Positions 9,491 to 20,201 of a stretch of 24,736 bases of DNA are shown here, piece by piece. Source of the DNA: Hofstenia miamia (lineage: Eukaryota; Xenacoelomorpha; Acoela; Hofsteniidae); the NCBI GenBank assembly GCA_900660155.1, contig CABFPE010000486.1:47853-72588 (forward strand), written 5' to 3'. The first letter of the stretch is position 1; each line of letters begins with the position of its first letter. The translations under genes were made by a program, and so were the position numbers. The notes beneath the pieces are model-generated. The model did not search any database. It saw only the letters and a list, made by a program, of their open reading frames with translations, and was not told the origin of the DNA.

Positions 9491-9694
9491 ACCATATATC
9501 TATGGTAACGTATATTAGATATCATTCATCAACCGTTCAGATACTTGTTGTCACAAAACATCTTCATATCCTAAAAAAGACGTGAAAAAAATTTTGTTAA
9601 GTTTTGGACTCTAACTGTTGTAAACGACTTAATCTTACTAAAAAAGTTTTTGAGTGAAGCACAATTAAGTAAAGACTGGGATATTAATATGTAA

Positions 9695-10271
9695 TCTTGG
9701 ACAAATGTACTAGAAAAACTCAAGTCTAGTTATAAACGATCTTCTGGGTGGGAATTGATATCAGAAAAGTTTGCTAAAGTCCCACTATTCAACATTTGTA
9801 AAATTGAAAAGAATTTTTGTGAAATTCTTGGTAAAAACAACGATAGACTAAATTATCGCACGTTAATGGCTCTAAATTTTTACAATGTAGATTAAATATG
9901 CGGCCATTACCACTTTTAAGTGTTATTGTTAACGTCTAAAATCAAAAAATGATTTGGTAGTGAGCAGCAAAGTCAAGATGGAGTATAAATATGCGTCAAA
10001 TATTAATGAACTTCTTGAAGAGTACATAGAAGAGTATAATAAAGGACAAAATTATCTAGCGGTATATTGAAATTTCAGTAATTCTCATGAACATAACAGA
10101 AGTGATTTCAAAATATTTCCAATCGAAAGCAAAATCTATAATTTTAATCTGAAATCAATAAGGAAAGCTTGGGAAACTCATTTACACTCCAAACCGCTAA
10201 GTTCTACTAAAAAGATAGCTCATTTAGCCCAGTCTAGGCATACAAATGAGGTTACAAAAAACACTATGTAA
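9695..10271 (+). pseudogene. Decayed coding sequence of unknown kind
   Basis: Two plus-strand frames look like protein rather than random AT-rich translation. 9695-9895 (66 codons, no ATG) contains GWELISEKFAKVPLFNICKI and ends RTLMALNFYNVD. 9978-10271 (97 codons, one TGA at 10068) begins MEYKYASNINELLEEYIEEY and ends KKIAHLAQSRHTNEVTKNTM. I do not recognise the family. Position just inside a piggyBac-like end suggests transposon cargo or another decayed transposon protein. It has no splice signals that I could match and no neighbours that reveal a role. Confidence 0.3.
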
Positions 10272-10576
10272 TGCATTCAGAGAAAGAACGTCTTGGTATT
10301 TCGAACTTTTATGATAATGAAATTATGGCCTATACTTCTACAGCTCAACTTTTTACCGTATTATTTTATAATTACTTTATAATCTTGAGTGAAAATGAAG
10401 TCTTTTTACCCGGTTTTTTTAGTATACATTGGTGTGAAACAGTCTAAAAATAATTACCTTACAATAAAATTATATATTTTATTAATTAAATCAAAATGTA
10501 TATGAGAACAACGTACATTTTTGTAATGCTCATAAGCCACAGATAAAACTATAGTTATAATTAGCGGCCGCACTAT
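10272..10576. other. AT-rich spacer
   Basis: Nothing recognised between the decayed frames and the tandem repeat. Confidence 0.4.
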
Positions 10577-10669
10577 ACTTAGCGCCAGTATACATTTCAA
10601 AATCTGTACTGAGCGCCCGTATATATTTTTCGAATTATACTTAGCGCCCGTATAAATAATAATTAAATA
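10577..10669. repeat. 31-bp tandem repeat, three units
   Basis: TACTTAGCGCCAGTATA (10577), TACTGAGCGCCCGTATA (10608) and TACTTAGCGCCCGTATA (10639) recur at an exact 31-base period. The 17-base cores differ at one or two positions and the AT-rich linkers vary more. Confidence 0.85.
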
Positions 10670-10692
10670 TATATATATATATATATATATAT
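10668..10692. repeat. AT dinucleotide microsatellite
   Basis: An (AT)n run of about 25 bases, with one register slip at 10680-10681, directly adjoining the 31-bp tandem repeat. Confidence 0.9.
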
Positions 10693-11042
10693 TTTACCTT
10701 AAAGAAGTTTAGGACTCCTTGTTACAATCGAAAAAGTTAAAAATTAAACAACGAAACAGGTCTGCAATTTATGTGCAATGGGCCCAAATGTTTTTTCAAA
10801 TTTGTATTAATATACACACTTTCTCTTACTATGATATTTTATAAGATGAATTCTGTCATTAATTAGAATAATTCTACATCACTAAACAATAAATCCGATT
10901 TTGTTGTAAAGATGTGTAATTGATGCCAACCTTGTTTCATTTCATTAGTGTTTCAATTATATGTTTCAATTTTGTTATAAAAACTTTCTTGTGATGATTT
11001 TAGCTATGTCGGATTGGGGCCGGGCTTCGGCTATATTATATT

Positions 11043-12471
11043 AAGCCCCAGACTGAAATCACTCCACCTACAACTCTGATAGCCATTCTATCTCGACTGT
11101 CCATCATCTTTGAACGCCTTGTTTTTCGTTATGTATTCCCAAAAATTCGTCACCTCATCTCTTCTTCTCAGCATGGCAACCTTCCTGGTCGCTCTACAAT
11201 TACTAACCTGCTCACTCTGATCGAAAACTGCTACTTTCACTCTGATAGTAATGATCCTGGTTGTATTATCTTTCTTCACATCTCAAAAGCGTTTGATCGC
11301 CTCCCTCATTTCATTCTGCTTGACAAGTTACGTTTATTTGGTTTTGATGTGGATTTCATCGAACTGTTCCAGTCTTACCTGACCAATCGCCACCAGTGTG
11401 TCAAAATCAACTCGTCTATCTCTTCTCCTGTCCCCGTTACTAGTGGTGCCCCTCAAGGCTCAGTGTTTGCTGTTCTTTTCTTCCTCGTTGCCATTAACGA
11501 CCTCCCTCATTCTGTTCTCAACTCGTCTTGCCTGCTGTATGTTGACGACACTGCGATTTTTGATTTTGGTTGGTCTTTTGCTTCGAATATTTTTTCTGAT
11601 CTTGAGCACTTGTCTACTTGGTCCTCTGTCAACCATCTTGATTTTAGCACTACCAAGACATGTGGTATTTCCTTTTCTGTGGCTCCCCCTTCTGATTTGC
11701 CTCTACCTGTGAACTTTGCGCCTCACCACACTCATCTTGGAGTTCAACTTGCTGCAAACTTAAATTGGACTGGACATGTGTCTTTGCGTCTCCGCAAAGC
11801 TAATTCCTCGCTATTTGCCCTTTTCCGTAATGTTCCTTTTAATACCTCGTCCGCTGTGAAACTCTCTTTGTTCAAGTCCATTCCTCGCGCCATTCTTCTC
11901 TACGCGTCTCCTTGTTGGTGGCCTTCTCGTGCTTTGTTCCACTCCATGGAACGTTTCCAGAAACGCGCTTTCAAATGGATTTCCTCTTTGGACTATAAAG
12001 ACGCTCTGCTGAAATTCTCCACTCTCCCGCTGTCACTCTACTTCCATGCCTGTGATCTCCTTCTGTTCAATCGACTACTGACTCGCAAATTGGATCTTGA
12101 TCCTTTTGATTTCATTAAGTTCTCCAATTCCTGCTGCACTCGCTCTGATGATGTTGTCACCTTCTCCATTCGTTGTACAAAGAAACATCGCACCCTTCAC
12201 TCGTTTTTCAATCGTGCTTGTACTGCTGCTAATTACATCTTGACTCGCAACCCTCCAACAGCGATTGATTTCTTTTCCCCGCCACCGAGCTTCAAGAAAT
12301 CTTTGATGGCTTTCCTCTTTGCTGAGCCCTTCTCCAACTTCGCCTACTCTTCCATTTACTCCTATTTCATCTCCTGTGACTGTCCTCGCTGCCGTAAAAT
12401 TTGACTTGTTTTTATTTTTTTTGTTGTGTATGCCTTCAGCGTTTAAATAAAGTCATTGAATTCGAGTTAAT
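11043..12471 (+). mobile_element. 5'-truncated jockey/CR1-like LINE, RT to 3' end
   Basis: One uninterrupted frame runs from about 11043 to TGA 12402-12404 (about 450 codons). It carries the reverse transcriptase from domain 1 onward: IFERLVFRYVFPKI, SSQHGNLPGRSTITNLL, motif A HISKAFDRLPH, SGAPQGSVFAVLFFL, motif C YVDD (Asp codons 11544 and 11547), and the thumb region ending DCPRCRKI. The first residue of motif A is His (codon 11277, CAC), where the family has the catalytic Asp, so even a full-length version of this copy should be inactive. AATAAA at 12446-12451 and the tail ATTGAATTCG mark the 3' end, without poly(A). 5' truncation is typical of target-primed insertion. The same family supplies 3033-3593 and probably 1-776. 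Confidence 0.88.
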
Positions 12472-12904
12472 ATGCTTTCATGTTTCTATTATAGAATAGG
12501 AGAAAAAATAATATGAATTTTTAATGTTCATGTATACTCATGTTCAGGGTTCATATCAAAGTGTTCTAAACGTATCATTTACATAATATTTTTATACTAT
12601 AAAAACATCAATTTTTAATTCATAACTATATTTTGAACTTCTTTTTCAAATTACCTTTGGCAAATTCACCGGGCAGATCAGTGGACTCTGATATATAAAC
12701 ATCGTTTCTACACCTAAAACTTTATTTTATAAACCTAAGAACGTCACAACTTGATGTTTCGTAAACCTAAACTCGAAATTTTTCAATATTAATCTAAGCC
12801 CTAAAAACAACCAAGAAACTGACGTTTCCTAAACCTAAATCATAATCCTAACTCAAATCGTAACCAAAACCAAACCCTAAGCATTTAGAGAAAATTTCAA
12901 TGAA
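12472..12904. other. AT-rich intergenic DNA with CCTAAA-rich stretch
   Basis: No gene. Between about 12710 and 12880 the words AAACCTAA and CCTAA recur, and GTTTC(G/C)TAAACCTAAA occurs twice about 65 bases apart, a degenerate local repeat. Confidence 0.45.
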
Positions 12905-13135
12905 TTAAATCTTAGCATCTGATTTGAGGTCATTTTGGATTTTAGAAATCTGATTAGAGATAACGCCATTCACTGTACCTGTCATTAAAAACTTAGTACA
13001 ACAATACTTAGTGTTTTTGCCATCAAAATAAGTTATTAATATAATATTTAAACTTTGGTTGTCAGTATGAATTTTAGGCATTACATTTTTGTATATAAAC
13101 GCTATAGTGAGTTCAAACACTTTGATTGACATCAT
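12905..13135 (-). CDS. Small minus-strand ORF, unrecognised
   Basis: A 76-codon frame starting at 13135 and ending at 12905, with the stop in AT-rich DNA. The composition is not obviously low-complexity (VFELTIAFIYKNVMPKIH at the N-terminal side and FLMTGTVNGVISNQISKIQ near the C-terminal end), but I recognise no family or motif. It would be divergent to the PGRMC gene, 216 bases from its ATG, and could be an exon or chance. Confidence 0.15.
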   Translation of the reverse strand: MMSIKVFELTIAFIYKNVMPKIHTDNQSLNIILITYFDGKNTKYCCTKFLMTGTVNGVISNQISKIQNDLKSDAKI

Positions 13136-13351
13136 GTTTCAATGTACTTGGCCTCTGGCGCTTTGCCCTTGTCCCCTTTAAAGTAATAGGATTATTGTCC
13201 CAACCGACGAACAGACTATAGTTTTAAAAAACATTGCTAACTAAGTAATTAAACAAGCAAAGTCATTAAAAATTAAAACTGATTTTAAAATTTTTTTGCT
13301 CTATAACTAAACTTTAAATGCTAACACTAGCAGGACAGTAAATTTGATTTT

Positions 13352-13622
13352 ATGGCTGAAGGAAACGGGAGTGAAAGTTCATCGTTTTTTAAACCTCTTA
13401 ATATAGGGTTGTCTGTTTTTTGCGTTGCCCTTGCCTATGTTCTGTACAAACTTGTATTTCAATCGAAAAATACTGAAGAATCTCTCCCAGAACCGCTACC
13501 ACACAGAGACTACAAATTAGATGAAATTAGGAAGTATGATGGTGTTCAAAATAAACGCATTCTAATTGTTGTAAAAAATCACATTTTCGATGTTACATCA
13601 GGATCCAATTTTTATGGAAAGG
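13352..13622 (+). CDS. PGRMC1: PGRMC1/2-type membrane-associated progesterone receptor component, exon 1
   Basis: Encodes residues 1-90 plus one base. A short polar N-terminus precedes a single membrane segment (about residues 16-36, IGLSVFCVALAYVLYKLVF). A linker then leads into the cytochrome b5-like domain with HRDYKLDEIRKYDG, VVKNHIFDVTSGSNFYG. This family sits in the ER and other membranes, binds heme through tyrosine, and supports cytochrome P450s and sterol metabolism. Tyr88 (FYG) corresponds to human Tyr107. The ATG at 13352 is supported by an in-frame TAG at 13328. The splice donor is AAAGG|GTATTC after 13622, phase 1. PGRMC1 and PGRMC2 arose in vertebrates, so an invertebrate copy is best read as the single PGRMC orthologue; the symbol is approximate. 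No TATA box or clear start site was identified. Confidence 0.93.
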
Positions 13623-15488
13623 GTATTCTATTTTATAATTTCCTTGTTCATACCGATATTTGAAAACGAATACAATTGTAATATTCAAGTAAGGTTTTCT
13701 AATTCGTGATTGGGGACAGCTTTATTCGGAACGCGGACTTTTAGAATAGTGGCGTGCAGAAAATTATTAATGCCAGTACGGACTGAAATCAATAGCAAAT
13801 ACGATAAAGTGCATAAAAAGTTGATAACGTATTTCAAAAAGTATCGATATCTGAACATATTTAACAATCCGCTTATCGCACTGAAATTATCCTAGTACAG
13901 TAGATTATGAAATGAATAATTGAGGTGCAAAGTATAAGTGTAGGGCTATTCGATAATGAATTTGCTTACGTCCATCAATGATTAACATACTGCGTTAGTT
14001 ATCAATTATTTCTACTGATATTTTTTCAACAAAATTTTTCGAAAGCATACATATCTTGTCGTAATTGGAAGACCGTCACAATTTAAAAATCATTTTATTA
14101 CTGGGGTTTTCTCATATTGAATGAAATCTGTAAAAATAGAATGTCCACAGGTCTGCTCCGCTTTAGACAATATTACAGGCCTGTGCGATCCCATCCTACT
14201 CCCACCTGCTTATACATTTTATCGTATTTATCTCTATTAATGAAAATTTCACAATAAAAATCATTTATTTCTTGTTACTATGAAATGCAAATACATCTCA
14301 GAAATTGTATATTATTAATGAACATCAAGAAACTTATTTTTTTTAAATGCACTTAGTGAAATAACTTTTAGTTTTTAGATATATTTCGTAAGAATGCACA
14401 ACTGGGTCGAAGGATATAATATTAGCCTTCGGCTTTCAACTGCGGACATTTCCGTGAACTGTTTTCTGAGCTGCATTTGATTCATATAAATCAAACCGTA
14501 CACGATTGGTGTCTTAACAATTCAAACAATTTTGACAATCACTTCTAATAGATAATTATCGAATTTAACAGCCGTATAAATACATTACTAGTTTTGTTTT
14601 GTATAAATGAAGTCTTAATTGTATGCCAATTTAATGTGAATTAAACTAACCTCTTTATTAAAAACAAATTATGATTTACAATAAACCTCATTATAATATA
14701 TATTTCATTATAATAATTTATATTATAGTTGCATTAATGAATATGAAATTTAGTCATTTTTTTCAACTTTCGGGTTACTTCGCGCATGTTAAACATTTTC
14801 TTTTGAAAAATCAGTATTCCCCAATGAAATTAACAAAAATAGTATTAAGAACTTGGATTCCATTTACTGTAACTTTTATTTGATCTAAGTCACATGTGTA
14901 TATCGCTGAAAATTTGATTGCGACATGTTTTAGTCGTTATTTCATTTTGAATGTTGAACAATGCCAGATCTTTTAATAGTGTATCATTCACTAAATGTTT
15001 CAATTTTATTGATTTCCAGGCCATAGTGCAACAAACATGGTAGTGTGGTCATTCTAATTAAATCAATAATTTGCGTAGTGTTGAATTTGAAATATATTCG
15101 ATAAATCTATTTTTGTATAACAACATACAATAAGCTTAAATATAAGAGATGCATCTTAACCACATGCATTATTTTTTGCTTGCTTGCTGGCAAAAGATCA
15201 AATTCCCTCGTTTTCGATTTTTTTGATGTTGGTCACACTCCAAGGTATGGCCTTGGATTGTTCAGGGTTGCGGTTTGAAAAACAGCTATTCATTATCAAC
15301 TTCATTCATATAGAATAAGAGATTTCAATCCCATGCAATTATGATTACCGAAATTTGAGAGGAGATATTTAAGCATAAATAATCTCACATTTATAATTTA
15401 TGTATTTAAATTCATTTATTTAAATATTTCCTATGAATTTGATAAATTAAGCGATAATTCGTGTCGTAAATTGTGACGTCGTGCGGGT

Positions 15489-15770
15489 TTAACACATTCA
15501 CGCTCATCTTAGCTTTTATTCTGGTCCAATTAGCACGAACGCTATATCCGTCCTAATTTAAAAGTGAAAAAGAAACAAGGTACGGGAAGAGCCGTTATTG
15601 CTAAGTGTTACATAGCTCTTTGTGCCAATTTTTGAAACAGCTATTATTGTTCAAACCACTTTCTATTAGGGAATATATATATATGCTGGTGCCCAGTGAT
15701 TTTTGAGAGGTTTTGCATTTTGTGCAAATTCAGCATGACGGCTATAGCCGTCAGCGAACGTGAATGTTAA
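15489..15770. mobile_element. 282-bp MITE with TTAA target duplication
   Basis: TTAA at 15489-15492 is followed by CACATTCACGCTC, and the right end GCGAACGTGAATG precedes TTAA at 15767-15770; the two ends are inverted repeats of each other apart from small differences. A perfect 16-base palindrome GACGGCTATAGCCGTC (15737-15752) lies just inside the right end, and a decayed counterpart (ACGCTATATCCGTC) near 15540 inside the left. TTAA duplications and CA ends fit a non-autonomous piggyBac-like element; there is no coding sequence. Confidence 0.75.
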
Positions 15771-18100
15771 AAAATTATCTTTCTACTTCCAAGCTCAATT
15801 TAGAATCCCAATTTCCAAAACAATTTTGATCTTTTTTTCAATTCCAAATCCTACACTCAGGAATTGATCAATTCCAATTTCAACAGAACTATCATTTACC
15901 AATTCCTTTGAAAGAGGTCATTTCCTTGATATCATTTTGTTGATGTTCTCCCATTTGGTCGACCGTGCCATACGTACTCAGTTGTTTTTCGGTATAGTCA
16001 TGGCCTCAATTAGTAAGCATCGATGGAAATGTTTCCTATTATTCTAGCAAATTTTAATTCGTTTGGAATTTTACGGCGATTAGATCCATTTGGCTTCCAT
16101 TGCCATTTTACTTTTAATACTTATTTCCTCTCACGGAGTTATTTCTAAGGGCATAATTACTTTGAGTATCAATTGCCATTTAAAATTTTGGCAGCGTTTC
16201 GGAAAAGATGCAATTGCTCATCAATTATGACGGATTCATTAGGCAATTATATTTTATGGTGTAATCTTAATATAATTGAGTATTTTTCGAATGTGCTCCC
16301 AAAACCTGCGAAAAGTAATTATATCTTGAATTATCATGATAGCAAAAACTATTGCTTTCCATAGGTAAGGTTTGAAATATAGCCATCAATTTCTTCCATG
16401 ATTTTCAATTTCAAAGTTGGACAGTATTTGTGTTTTGCGAAAAATATTTTTTGTGTGCTCACAATTTTTCAAACACTTGTTTGAGTACACGAAATTGTGA
16501 TTCTATCTATCCTAGAATAAGAGTAATTTACGTTTTAAGCCTTAGTTTATTACGAAAATGAATAAACAAATTACCAACCGATTGAGAAAAAGCTTTACTT
16601 ACATTTGAAACCAATAGTTAATTGACATTGTTGCGGTTTTCTCGACCTAAATAGAATTTGTCAAAAAATTTATAGCATTATAATTAAAGTGAATTTAAGC
16701 CAATTTGCACGGCTGTGTTCTTTAAATGAAGATGAAGAGTTTTTAAACTCTATATTAATTTGGCTGTTTGGAAAAATAATTGTTGTATTTTGATAGAATT
16801 TACGCCGCAAAATTTTGTCATTAGCAATCAAATCCTACAGATTGTTTATATTACATAGCAAATTCCCGTTGCATTGTTAAGTCTAGACTGCTTGAATTGA
16901 ATTCCTGCCATTGCATATTTTATGTTAGTTTGTTGTATTCTACAACAGTGTTTGCATATCTTTCGAATAGTTCTGCGTGCTTGTAGAACTATGTGTCCCT
17001 ATGTATCCTTTCAAAATGTCTATAAATTTTCTAATTCTTCTTATTGTTGTATATTGCTCTAAACGAAGTATTTTATAATGTATACATCTTGTTTGAAGTA
17101 TTCTAATTGCTATATTTCCCACTATATTCCTGCATAAATATCTGTGATTACGTAGAAACATTTAAGTGTCATGTTTAAAATGCAATTCCGTGCGCAAATT
17201 TGCATTACGTAAAAATCCCAAATGCTAAAATAGATCCAATTGAACTGCAGTATTGCGTACAATGGCTAAAGAATAATCTTCATGGAGAGGGTGTTGGAAA
17301 GCTTAGAATTTCATCAACGAATACTACATATTTCGGGAAACAGTAATATTCTAGGTGCTGTGTAAATTGTGATTTTCAATACAGCTGTGCATTCTAAGGT
17401 TTATTAGTGCATTTACACTTTCAATTTTGAGTATGACTTTTTGCTAATATCCAACAATGCGTAAGTTCCATTATTGAGTGCAACTGTGCCATATTTTTAG
17501 GGCTACTAAGGCTACGGTTAGACGAGACGATGCATTTATTGATGCAATTATATAACTGAGGCGCACGGTATGGTTCGATTTATAGTTGCATCTCTTCAAT
17601 TGAAATCCTAAAACGGCGTAAGCTGCAGATGCATCGATATTACGTGGTTAGACGGGCAAATTCATACATTCAATTTTGTAATTCTTCAAAGCATTTTAAG
17701 TAAATTTTTTAAGGAATTGCTTGCAAAATATGTGTTTTTGTGCTCACCAAAATTGTAAACAATAAAACAGGTCTATTTTTAGCAGCAGAACCCGACTATT
17801 CGATTTTTGCATAAAATTGAGCTATGTGCTATTTATAGTAGCTTGTTCTAACCATTCAAATAGACTGGCTCAATTTTATATTACTTTACCTAGGATCTCG
17901 TGCACCGCATCAAAACACAAATGATCCTTGTTTGGTGGATATCACGAAAAATGGGCCTAATTTTTAAATTTTTTACGGAAGATTGCAATCAAGTCTGATT
18001 CAAATTCTATATAATTTATAAATAATGTAGTGAAGCTTTAAATTTACTGTTATAAAACTCAATTTAGGTTTTTCCATTTCCGTGTGAGAATTCTGCATAA

Positions 18101-18212
18101 GTTCGTAGCATTTATGTTCGTAAAATCTATGTTCATAAATACATGTTCGTAATATTTATTCGTAAAATATAAGTTCCGAAATTTATCCGTACAATTTTTG
18201 TTCGCAATTTAT
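18101..18212. repeat. Degenerate ~15-bp minisatellite (GTTCGTAAAATTTAT)
   Basis: Seven to eight imperfect units follow each other: GTTCGTAGCATTTAT, GTTCGTAAAATCTAT, GTTCATAAATACAT, GTTCGTAATATTT, ATTCGTAAAATATAA, GTTCCGAAATTTAT and further decayed units to about 18212. Unit length drifts between 13 and 16 bases. Confidence 0.75.
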
Positions 18213-20138
18213 ATTAAATGGGTTGTTCGTTAGCAAATATGTTGTGTAAATTTTTAACAATTGAAATATTAATTTATCGTTATATCGCATTGATAGAAAA
18301 ACTACGTTTAATATCAGTCAGTGTTTATCACGGGAATTTCAAAATCCATTATTAATTTTTATTGCAAAACAGTCCACATTTTTGTTGCATTATTCTTCAA
18401 TGTTAACTATATATAATTGAAGGTAAGAACCCATTCATTATGCGATGAAATCATAAAAAAATGAATCTATGTGACTAATATCATTTAAACATTTAGTTAG
18501 ACAATTTCGTATATATTCATTTCACGGTTTCGCATTCATAACTTAAATAAAATTTTCAATAAAATAGCACATTTAGCACTAATCAATATTATAATGCAAC
18601 CATTTGCAAAGTGAAACGCTATTTAAAAAAGTTTTAAAAAAGCCATTGCTATTTATAATAATCTGCGTATGATCAAAATGTCATTTTGATTATTATGTCC
18701 TCAAGTTTATAACATACCTAAGTTATTGAAGAACAAAATCAAAAAAATATTTTTTAAATGCAATCGTTATACATAAATTTTAATAATATAATTTCATCCT
18801 TTATATAATTATAGCTTTTGTATTAGTTGCGAATTTAATTTTATCAGTAGTTGAGATTTTGAGCTCAAACAGATATTTATAGAGATCATACATTTTGGGT
18901 CCCAACCCGTCTCGTGGAATAAACTGGTCCAGTTATAATAAAATAGTTAATCTAAAAGTAAAAAATTATTGACTTTGATGAAGTTGCTTCATGTTGTTAA
19001 AATTATACTGAAGTTACCTTTATAACCTTATTACCCAGTATAAATGACATCACATGTTATGAAGAATGATTATTATTTAGATTTTAACAGCATGGTTTTG
19101 AAATTTGCTATTTGTTACGTACTTGGGTAATGGTTTAAACGAGCAGATATTTATGAATAATAGTCTCTAATTGAAAAATATAATAATGATTCTATTTAGA
19201 GCGAAAATATATTTTCAGTCTAAGTCCCGTACAGTCAAGCTAACACTGGTCCCATGGATCTCTAATTGTTGAAATTGTGCATATTTAATCAAATCTAATC
19301 AATTTATGGCTAGTGCGAATACTGCACCAGATAATGCAATCCAAAAATTATGAATTTATGTATTTTAAATTCCAAAACTGAGCTTAAAACAATTAAAACG
19401 TGTCCAGTAATAATGCTTTTCAGTGAACTGTATGTAATCAGTGTGTCGTTCAATAGAGTGGTTACATAGGGAAAGTAAGCGCGTAACTCGTAAATGAAAT
19501 CGAACAACCACGGAGATTCAAAGGCATCTGAAATGCAACCATCTCTTGTGATTACATGGGATGACGCTCGCAAACAGATCCATCTGGATAGATGAAACTG
19601 CTAGTCTAACCGCAGCATAAAGATGAAACTATTCTTAGATAAACACTTGCATTTTGTTTAATGAAAACTTAAAACATGTTTGCTACAAATACCGAGAATA
19701 TTTTTACTCTTCTTTCCGCGTGGTCATCAATATTTTACACTTAACGAATTATTGAATGTGTAAGGCTTTTGCTGATGACTTTTTCATATTTTCTTTGAAC
19801 TTTTTTTGTGAATTACACAATAGTCATATTAAAAACGGAATATATTGTCTAGGGATACTATTTTCATAACCGCGTAACTACGTTTATTCCTATATGTATT
19901 TGTCGAGCTTGGTTTTTAATGAGACCATTTTGTAATGCTTTCTATTCTCTTTCCAATAATGTACTCTGCGGTAATAGCACAGGTAAAATTTAAAGATTTT
20001 TTGTAATACACCCGTTTAATACTTATCAGCATCATTCTTTTGAGGTTTGTAAATTTTATTTAAAAGCGCACGTCAAAATAAGGAAACAAAGTGAACGTAA
20101 ATTTTAACAAATTTTATTTATTTTGTAAAAAATTAATA

Positions 20139-20201
20139 CAGTCAAATCTCACTACTATGCCATCCGTAAGGCACAATTGGCATAATAGCGAGATTTGACA
20201 G
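20139..20201. mobile_element. 63-bp fold-back pogo/mariner-type MITE
   Basis: CAGTCAAATCTCACTACTAT at the left and GCATAATAGCGAGATTTGACAG ending at 20201 are inverted repeats over about 25 bases, leaving a very short middle. TA dinucleotides flank both sides (20137-20138 and 20202-20203), the target duplication of Tc1/mariner and pogo elements, and the CAGT ends fit pogo/Tigger. The element consists of little more than its two TIRs. Confidence 0.8.

Noticed and set aside
12710..12880. CCTAA-rich stretch considered as interstitial telomere repeat
   Set aside because: Spacing is irregular and no perfect consecutive TTAGGG-type units are present.
13710..13895. Short ORFs on both strands just after PGRMC exon 1
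   Set aside because: They lie in intron 1, have no recognisable motif, and similar-length chance frames occur throughout.
16173..17161. Intronic ORFs of 63 and 73 codons
   Set aside because: AT-rich chance frames without motifs or splice-compatible edges.
19310..19573. 87-codon minus-strand ORF in intron 1
   Set aside because: No motif or family resemblance; it lies inside a possible decayed element and is probably chance.
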